The notes under the pieces: model-generated
Databases searched by the model: none
What the model was told of the DNA's origin: nothing
What the model saw: only the letters and a program-made list of their open reading frames with translations
Translations under genes and position numbers: made by a program
Assembly: GCA_964592815.1 (NCBI GenBank)
Contig: CAZQGE010000004.1
Location: 1-54,563, forward strand
Length of the DNA stretch: 54,563 nucleotides
Reading direction: 5' to 3'
Source of the DNA: CAZQGE01 sp964592815
GTDB taxonomy: Bacteria > Bacillota > Clostridia > Christensenellales > CAG-917
In this document: positions 49,311-54,563 of the stretch, piece after piece
How positions within the stretch are numbered: position 1 is the first letter of the stretch
Layout: every line of letters begins with the position of its first letter

Positions 49311-52300
49311 TTATTTGTCTATATCGTCAATAAACTTTTGCACGGTTTCTGCGGCGTTGCCCAAATACAAATGAACACCGTTTTCTCTTGTATAAATTGG
49401 GTTTTCTACTCCTGCATATCCTGGTTTCAAGTCATAGTTGAAAATGTAGATGTTTTTGCAATCGTTTACGCTGAGTACTGGCATTCCGTAAATTGGTGTG
49501 CCTTCTGCATACGTTGCAGCGGGGTTAAGTACGTCGTTTGCACCAACCACGATTGTTGCGTCTGCTGTTGCAAACTCGGGGTTGATATTGTCCATTTCGT
49601 ACAAATCTTCATAATCTACGTCCGCTTCGCAAAGCAATACGTTCATATGTCCAGGCATTCTGCCCGCTACTGGGTGAACTGCATATTTAACTGTTGTTCC
49701 GTTTGCAACGAGTTTGTCTGCAAGGTGCTTAACCGTATGTTGAGCTTGTGCGATTGCCATACCGTAACCTGGAACAATTATAACGTTTTTAGCATTCTTC
49801 AACGCTGCGGCTGGATTTTCGTCAACTTTCTTTTCAGCTTGTTTAGGAGCTGCTTTAGCTTCAATTACAGCTGGTTTATCAATATCGTCAATAAATTTTT
49901 GCACGGTTTCTGCAGCGTTGCCCAAATACAAATGAACACCGTTTTCTCTTGTATAAATTGGGTTTTCTACTCCTGCATATCCTGGTTTCAAGTCATAGTT
50001 GAAAATGTAGATGTTTTTGCAATCGTTTACGCTGAGTACTGGCATTCCGTAAATTGGTGTGCCTTCTGCATACGTTGCAGCGGGGTTAAGTACGTCGTTT
50101 GCACCAACCACGATTGTTGCGTCTGCTGTTGCAAACTCGGGGTTGATATTGTCCATTTCGTACAAATCTTCATAATCTACGTCCGCTTCGCAAAGCAATA
50201 CGTTCATATGTCCAGGCATTCTGCCCGCTACTGGGTGAACTGCATATTTAACTGTTGTTCCGTTTGCAACGAGTTTGTCTGCAAGGTGCTTAACCGTATG
50301 TTGAGCTTGTGCGATTGCCATACCATAACCTGGAACAATTATAACGTTTTTAGCATTCTTCAACGCTGCGGCTGGATTGCTTTCTGTTGTGGTTGCAACT
50401 GTTGTTTCTTCTTTTTTGGAAACTGGTGTTCCATCCATTTCGTTTATAAATTGTTTTACGGTTTCAGCAGCATTGCCTAAGTACAAATGAACACCGTTTT
50501 CTCTTGTGTAAATTGGGTTTTCAACTCCTGCATATCCTGGTTTCAAGTCATAGTTGAAGATAAAGATATTTTTGCAATCGTTTACGCTGAGTACTGGCAT
50601 TCCGTAAATTGGTGTGCCTTCTGCATACGTTGCAGCGGGGTTAAGTACGTCGTTTGCACCAACCACGATTGTTGCGTCTGCTGTTGCAAACTCGGGGTTG
50701 ATATTGTCCATTTCGTACAAATCTTCATATTCTACGTTAGCTTCGCAAAGCAATACGTTCATATGACCAGGCATTCTGCCTGCTACTGGGTGAACTGCAT
50801 ATTTAACTGTCGTTCCGTTTGCAACAAGTTTATCTGCAAGTTGTTTTACAGCATGTTGTGCTTGTGCGATTGCCATACCATAACCTGGAACGATGATTAC
50901 GTTTTTGGCATTTTTCAATGCTACGGCTGGGTTTTCTTCAACAACTTTTTTAGTTTCTTGTTTTGGAGCTTGTTTTTCTTCGACTTTTACGTCTTGCTTT
51001 GGAGCGACAACTGGAACAGCTTTTGGAGCAGCTTTTGTATCTTTCTTCGCTTTACCTGTCAAAATTGCCATCAAGCTACGGTTCATAGCTTTGCACATAA
51101 TTTGTGTAAGCAACAACCCTGACGCGCCAACGATACCACCGATTGTAACCAACAATAAGTCGCCTATGGCAAGACCTGCAATTGCGCCTGCAACACCACT
51201 CAATGAGTTGAGCAATGAAATCGTGATAGGCATATCTGCGCCACCTACACGAATTGCAAATGCAAAACCAAAGAAAGCGGAAGCAACTGCTAAAATTACG
51301 AACATTGAAGCAACTATTGCAATGTTTGAAGCGCTGGTTAACGGACCACCTAAGACGATATAAACGACCATAGCGGCGACGATAAGCAAAACTGAACCCA
51401 TTTGGATAAGTGGGTGATGTTTCCAAACAACTGGTTTTTGTGGTAAAAATTTAACTCTGTGGAGTTTTCCTGCTGCAACCAAGCTACCTGTCAAAGTCAA
51501 CATACCAACTACAAGCGCAATTGATGAGGTAACTTTGTTGAAGTATCCTGCTGCTGAGTTATCCAACGCTGCGCCGATACCAAACATGGCAAACAAGCCA
51601 ACAAGAGCAGAAGCAGCACCGCCTAAACCGTTAAGCAAAGCAACCATTTGAGGCATTTGTATCATACTTACTTTCTTTGCAATGATGATACCGACAACCG
51701 AGCCCAAAATAAGTCCAACATAAATTGGATAAGCGGTATAAACTGTGTAGTGACCAGTGTAAAGAATTGTAACTAAAATGCTTAAAAGCATACAAACAGC
51801 ACTTACACGGTTACCAATTTTTGCGTACTTAACGTTGCCCATCATAGCAATTCCGCCAAGAACACCACAAGACAAAGCGATGCTAAGTGCAAGATAGCCA
51901 TATTCGGCATATTCAGCAAAAAGGTTAAAGCAACCCATAACTGCAATCAATCCTGCAGAAGCTGCTGCAACTGAAATATAGATAATTTCTTGATGTTTTG
52001 CCTTTTTCTTAACAATCATTGCAAGCATTCTATCCGTGACAGCAAAACCGCCAACAACGTTTATCATTGCAAGAGCAATTGCAATAATACCAAAAATAGA
52101 ACCTACAATTTGACCACCTAAACCAACTGCTTCAATAACAAATGTTGCAGCTGTTGCCGTCAAAGCACCCAAAACAGTAATACCTGAAAGGGCGTTCATA
52201 CCCGACATAAGTGGTGTGTGCAACAAACTTGGCACGTTCTTAATGAGAAGGTAACCAACGATGGTTGCAACTGCAAATACGCCGACGAGTATGAGTTGAT

Positions 52301-52325
52301 AATAAATCATATCAAGTCCAAACAT
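49311..52325 (-). CDS. pntB: NAD(P) transhydrogenase: alpha membrane part fused to beta subunit with three NADP domains
   Basis: A 1004-residue membrane protein. Residues 1-100 match the alpha-subunit membrane segment (LLHTPLMSGMNALSGI), here fused to the beta-subunit membrane domain (about 105-425, ending in GASGLLLTQIMCKAMNRS). A linker rich in Lys, Ala and Pro follows. Then domain III, which binds NADP(H), occurs three times at about 465-632, 650-816 and 837-1004. Each copy has VPGYGMAIAQAQ, VHPVAGRMPGHMNVLL, GANDVLNPAA and KPGYAGVENPIYTREN. A usual beta subunit has one copy and about 460-480 residues. It works with the domain I protein (52519-53682) to couple hydride transfer from NADH to NADP+ with proton flow. 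AGGGAGA precedes the ATG. Confidence 0.95.
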   Translation of the reverse strand: MFGLDMIYYQLILVGVFAVATIVGYLLIKNVPSLLHTPLMSGMNALSGITVLGALTATAATFVIEAVGLGGQIVGSIFGIIAIALAMINVVGGFAVTDRMLAMIVKKKAKHQEIIYISVAAASAGLIAVMGCFNLFAEYAEYGYLALSIALSCGVLGGIAMMGNVKYAKIGNRVSAVCMLLSILVTILYTGHYTVYTAYPIYVGLILGSVVGIIIAKKVSMIQMPQMVALLNGLGGAASALVGLFAMFGIGAALDNSAAGYFNKVTSSIALVVGMLTLTGSLVAAGKLHRVKFLPQKPVVWKHHPLIQMGSVLLIVAAMVVYIVLGGPLTSASNIAIVASMFVILAVASAFFGFAFAIRVGGADMPITISLLNSLSGVAGAIAGLAIGDLLLVTIGGIVGASGLLLTQIMCKAMNRSLMAILTGKAKKDTKAAPKAVPVVAPKQDVKVEEKQAPKQETKKVVEENPAVALKNAKNVIIVPGYGMAIAQAQHAVKQLADKLVANGTTVKYAVHPVAGRMPGHMNVLLCEANVEYEDLYEMDNINPEFATADATIVVGANDVLNPAATYAEGTPIYGMPVLSVNDCKNIFIFNYDLKPGYAGVENPIYTRENGVHLYLGNAAETVKQFINEMDGTPVSKKEETTVATTTESNPAAALKNAKNVIIVPGYGMAIAQAQHTVKHLADKLVANGTTVKYAVHPVAGRMPGHMNVLLCEADVDYEDLYEMDNINPEFATADATIVVGANDVLNPAATYAEGTPIYGMPVLSVNDCKNIYIFNYDLKPGYAGVENPIYTRENGVHLYLGNAAETVQKFIDDIDKPAVIEAKAAPKQAEKKVDENPAAALKNAKNVIIVPGYGMAIAQAQHTVKHLADKLVANGTTVKYAVHPVAGRMPGHMNVLLCEADVDYEDLYEMDNINPEFATADATIVVGANDVLNPAATYAEGTPIYGMPVLSVNDCKNIYIFNYDLKPGYAGVENPIYTRENGVHLYLGNAAETVQKFIDDIDK
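49314..49817 (-). repeat. Domain III repeat, copy 3
   Basis: About 504 bp encoding residues 837-1004; nearly identical in DNA and protein to copy 2. Confidence 0.93.
49878..50378 (-). repeat. Domain III repeat, copy 2
   Basis: About 500 bp encoding residues 650-816. It differs from copy 3 at only a few bases that I can see, so the two arose by a recent duplication or are kept alike by gene conversion. Confidence 0.93.
50430..50933 (-). repeat. Domain III repeat, copy 1
   Basis: About 504 bp encoding residues 465-632. The most diverged of the three (for example AVKQLADKL instead of TVKHLADKL, and EANVEYED instead of EADVDYED), but still very close. Confidence 0.93.
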
Positions 52326-52474
52326 AATTTCATCTCCCTATATAATGTTTTATATTATTGAAAAATATATCCAAAAAATAAAAGCCAAAAGCTGATGCTA
52401 ACGGTTTTTATAAACTAAAATTTTTTAACAGGATAAATTTTTCAACAACATAAAAATATGTTTAAGAATTTCAA

Positions 52475-52509
52475 AATTTCTCCCGCAAAGATTGTTTGCG
52501 GGAGAAATT
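52475..52509. promoter_or_regulatory. Strong hairpin between the two transhydrogenase genes
   Basis: AATTTCTCCCGCAAA / TTTGCGGGAGAAATT, a 15-bp perfect stem with a 5-base loop, ten bases after the stop at 52519. On the minus strand the following T run is short (TTTTGAAATT), so it may be a partial terminator or an mRNA processing or stability element that sets subunit ratio. Confidence 0.7.
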
Positions 52510-52518
52510 GAAAATAAC

Positions 52519-53682
52519 TTATTTAAGTCCCATTGCTTGCTTTGCGCCAGCGTGGACAATTTCTTTTCCATCTGTAACAAGAATGCTTCTTACGATTTCA
52601 TCTTCCATATCCAATTTGACTTCGCCGTCTTTTGCCAAGAATGCGAGCAAGTTGTAAATGTTGTGAGCAAACATCCAAGTTGAGCTTGTTGGCAACAAAC
52701 CAGGAATGTTCTTAATACCTTCGATGAGTACGTTGTGTTTGTATTCTTTCTTTCCGGGAGGTGTAATTGCACAGTTACCGCCTTGGTCGATTGAAATATC
52801 AATAATGCAAGAACCAGGTTGCATTTCTTTAACCATATCTTCTGTCAAGAGTACAGGAGCAAGTTTGCCTTGGAGCAATGCAGAGCAGAAAATAATATCT
52901 GCTTTCTTAACTGCATCCAAAAGATTTGCACGTTCTTTAACCAACCATTCTTCTGAAAGTTGGTTTGCGTGTTTTCCGTCTGCGCTGACTGCGATTTCTT
53001 TTGGAACGCCAGTTTCAACAATTTTTGCACCCAAAGATTGAGATTGTTCGTTTGCATCAGGACGAATGTCAGCTGCATAAACGACTGCGCCCAAAGATTT
53101 TGCTGTTGCAACAGCACGAAGACCTGCAACACCAGTTCCAATAACTAAAACGTTGCAAGGTTTGATTACGCCAACGGCTGTTCCGATAAGTGGCATAAAC
53201 TTCTTAATGTCGTCTGCTGCCATAATAATTCCTTTATAACCTGCGCAAGTACTCATTGAGGACAATGCGTCCATACTTTGTGCGCGGGAAATTCTTGGAA
53301 TACCGTCAAGAGTAAGACCGATAACGCCTTGTTTTGCCATCTTTTTAACCATTTCGTGGTTAACAGGAGCAGCTGGGTGAATAAAGGTGATAAGATATTG
53401 ACCTTTATGCATCATATCTATTTCGTGTTTGCCTTTTGCGTCGTTAAACAAAGGTTCTTTAACTTTAAGGATAACATCTGATTTCTTGAAGATTTCTTCA
53501 GGGTCCTTCACCATTGTTGCGCCTGCTTCAATATAAGCATCATCGTGGAATAATGCGCCTTCGCCTGCGCCGTTTTCCACCAATACTGTCCAGCCGTTTC
53601 CGACCATCTTTTTGACTGTTTCGGGAGTTGATGATACACGATTTTCGTCGTGCATAATTTCCTTAACTACGCCAATAATCAT
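52519..53682 (-). CDS. pntA: NAD(P) transhydrogenase alpha subunit, NAD-binding domain I
   Basis: A 387-residue soluble domain I protein of the alanine dehydrogenase/transhydrogenase family that binds NAD(H). It opens MIIGVVKEIMHDENRVSSTP; the NAD site is VLVIGTGVAGLRAVATAKSL, and ISRAQSMDALSSMS is the loop region typical of domain I. In three-gene systems this is PntAA. The alpha membrane segment is not here but fused to the beta subunit downstream. GGAGG precedes the ATG. It lies 64 bases after an Lrp-type regulator in the same direction. Confidence 0.93.
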   Translation of the reverse strand: MIIGVVKEIMHDENRVSSTPETVKKMVGNGWTVLVENGAGEGALFHDDAYIEAGATMVKDPEEIFKKSDVILKVKEPLFNDAKGKHEIDMMHKGQYLITFIHPAAPVNHEMVKKMAKQGVIGLTLDGIPRISRAQSMDALSSMSTCAGYKGIIMAADDIKKFMPLIGTAVGVIKPCNVLVIGTGVAGLRAVATAKSLGAVVYAADIRPDANEQSQSLGAKIVETGVPKEIAVSADGKHANQLSEEWLVKERANLLDAVKKADIIFCSALLQGKLAPVLLTEDMVKEMQPGSCIIDISIDQGGNCAITPPGKKEYKHNVLIEGIKNIPGLLPTSSTWMFAHNIYNLLAFLAKDGEVKLDMEDEIVRSILVTDGKEIVHAGAKQAMGLK

Positions 53683-53746
53683 AATTTTGTTCCTCCATAC
53701 CTTATAATATTTTTTTAATTTTCAATATCTCCGGCTTTCGCCATTG

Positions 53747-54208
53747 TTACTTTTTAATTTTCGTTTTAAGCAAAGCGGAATAATCTTTCTTTTGACTGCT
53801 TAAAACAATGTTTGTCTTTGTTTTTGACACTCCATCAATGGTTTTAATTTCATTGAGCGTGGTTTCCAACGTCTTAGTATTTTCCGTAACTACTTTAAGC
53901 AAATAATCAAAGTCACCCGCAATATACAAACATTCAACAATGTTTGGGTCTTGCAAAATTGCTTTCACAAAACTTTGATTGTGCGACGGGTGGTCTATTG
54001 TGACCAAAATCATAGCTGTTACGTCTTTCCCCAACACAGAAGGCTCAATTTCCGCCGAATAGCCCACAATGGTGCCGTCGTTTTCCATCTTCTTTATGCG
54101 CTCAATAACCGCCGAAACGCTCAACTTAACTTTGTCTGCAATTTCCGATGCGTTTATCCTTGCATTAACGCTCAAACATCTCAAAATTTTTATGTTTATG
54201 CTATCCAT
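53747..54208 (-). CDS. Lrp/AsnC-family regulator
   Basis: A 153-residue regulator with an N-terminal helix-turn-helix (ARINASEIADKVKLSVSAVI) and a C-terminal RAM/effector domain (MILVTIDHPSHNQSF, then CLYIAGDFDYLLKVV). The DY-LLKV pattern is typical of amino-acid-sensing members. It is upstream of and co-directional with the transhydrogenase genes and may control them. The ATG at 54206-54208 was chosen because GAGGTG lies before it; an in-frame GTG earlier is part of that site. Two similar palindromic repeats lie upstream of its promoter. Confidence 0.92.
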   Translation of the reverse strand: MDSINIKILRCLSVNARINASEIADKVKLSVSAVIERIKKMENDGTIVGYSAEIEPSVLGKDVTAMILVTIDHPSHNQSFVKAILQDPNIVECLYIAGDFDYLLKVVTENTKTLETTLNEIKTIDGVSKTKTNIVLSSQKKDYSALLKTKIKK

Positions 54209-54234
54209 CAGCACCTCTCATATTGTCGGTTATT

Positions 54235-54262
54235 AGTGTATCATAAAATAAAAATTTGTAAA
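54235..54262 (-). promoter_or_regulatory. Promoter of the Lrp-type gene
   Basis: On the minus strand: TTTACA (54262-54257), a 16-bp spacer, TACACT (54240-54235). Confidence 0.5.
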
Positions 54263-54276
54263 TACCTTTTTTGCGC

Positions 54277-54328
54277 TTTCACAAAAATATTTTTTGTAGA
54301 ATGCCAATTTCACAAAAATATTTTTCGT
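54277..54328. promoter_or_regulatory. Two repeated palindromic sites upstream of the Lrp promoter
   Basis: TTTCACAAAAATATTTTT(T/C)GTA occurs at 54277-54297 and 54308-54328, 31 bp or three helical turns apart. Each contains the near-palindrome ACAAAAATATTTTTTGT. Regularly spaced AT-rich sites are typical for Lrp-type proteins. From 54329 to the window end the DNA is AT-rich and nothing else was recognised. Confidence 0.5.
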
Positions 54329-54563
54329 ATTTATCTAAAAAATAAAAAATATTTAGTTTACTTGTTTAACTTTATGCTTTGCGTTTTCTAAAATTTGATA
54401 TTTTTTCTACACAAATAACGCAGTTTGTCTATAATAATTTTTCTAAACTTTTTGAGGTTTTTATCACCCGAAATTTTACGCTTTTGGACATTATTTTTTT
54501 ACTTTTTTCGGCAAAAACCGACATTTGCATTATTTTTTTCATTTTTTTGCTTTTTCACTTACA

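Noticed and set aside
49338..51122. Long plus-strand open frames (380 and 211 codons) opposite the transhydrogenase gene
   Set aside because: They are rich in Cys, Phe and His, repeat in step with the domain III repeats, and have no ribosome binding site or family resemblance. They are antisense shadows of the conserved minus-strand gene.

Overview
The window is AT-rich DNA from an anaerobic, probably spore-forming Firmicute of the Clostridia type. The signs are a Spo0A gene (32101-32850), desulfoferrodoxin, the LarB/C/E nickel-pincer cofactor genes, a 2-hydroxyacyl-CoA-dehydratase-type iron-sulfur operon, L-cysteine desulfidase, a CIRCE heat-shock operator, AGGAGG-like ribosome binding sites and compact minus-strand operons. 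A 100-base N block at 33186-33285 inside a tRNA suggests a draft or metagenome assembly. No rRNA, CRISPR array, prophage or insertion sequence was seen.

Layout. 1-2800: partial TetR gene, desulfoferrodoxin, thioredoxin, and a DUF134 / NifX-like / Crp-Fnr operon. 2894-6098: sugar epimerase and a larE-larB-larC operon in which LarC has only its first domain. 6249-8632: autoregulated TetR / cysteine desulfidase / ATC-hydrolase-family operon. 8981-13337: CsoR plus a metal P-type ATPase with an unusual Cys/His repeat tail, a membrane protein of unknown function and a PPC-domain protein. 13573-15736: purF and an HrcA/CIRCE-controlled Hsp20. 15844-23567: a redox gene cluster of an OYE-type FMN/Fe-S/FAD reductase, a CooC-type ATPase, two 2-hydroxyacyl-CoA dehydratase-family subunits, their activase, a 37-residue peptide and a fragment-like relative of acetyl-CoA synthase. 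23935-29559: a very large DUF4011/SF1 helicase/Vsr-like protein. 29671-32850: proS, an acidic zinc-ribbon protein, spo0A. 33028-33808: tRNA-Ala, tRNA-Ile (interrupted by the gap) and repeat-rich non-coding DNA. 33809-43446: complete UMP operon pyrC-carA-carB-pyrK-pyrD-pyrF-pyrE-pyrB. 43730-48896: two large membrane proteins of unknown function, one with calcium-binding-type repeats. 49311-54208: Lrp regulator and a proton-translocating transhydrogenase.

Most notable: (1) CarA, the glutaminase subunit of carbamoyl phosphate synthetase, is intact as a reading frame but has lost the nucleophilic Cys, the catalytic His and the Glu, so this synthetase is probably ammonia-dependent. (2) The transhydrogenase beta subunit is fused to the alpha membrane segment and carries three nearly identical copies of the NADP-binding domain III in tandem. 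(3) The 15.8-23.6 kb cluster combines a benzoyl-CoA-reductase/HgdB-type system with CooC and an acetyl-CoA-synthase-derived protein that lacks the catalytic nickel-binding part; it is the best candidate here for an undescribed enzyme system. Smaller oddities include an aspartate carbamoyltransferase fused to a PyrI-type zinc domain and a duplicated tRNA-Ile 3' end.

All function calls come from reading motifs and family resemblance by eye; no database search was possible. Promoter and operator calls are pattern matches only.
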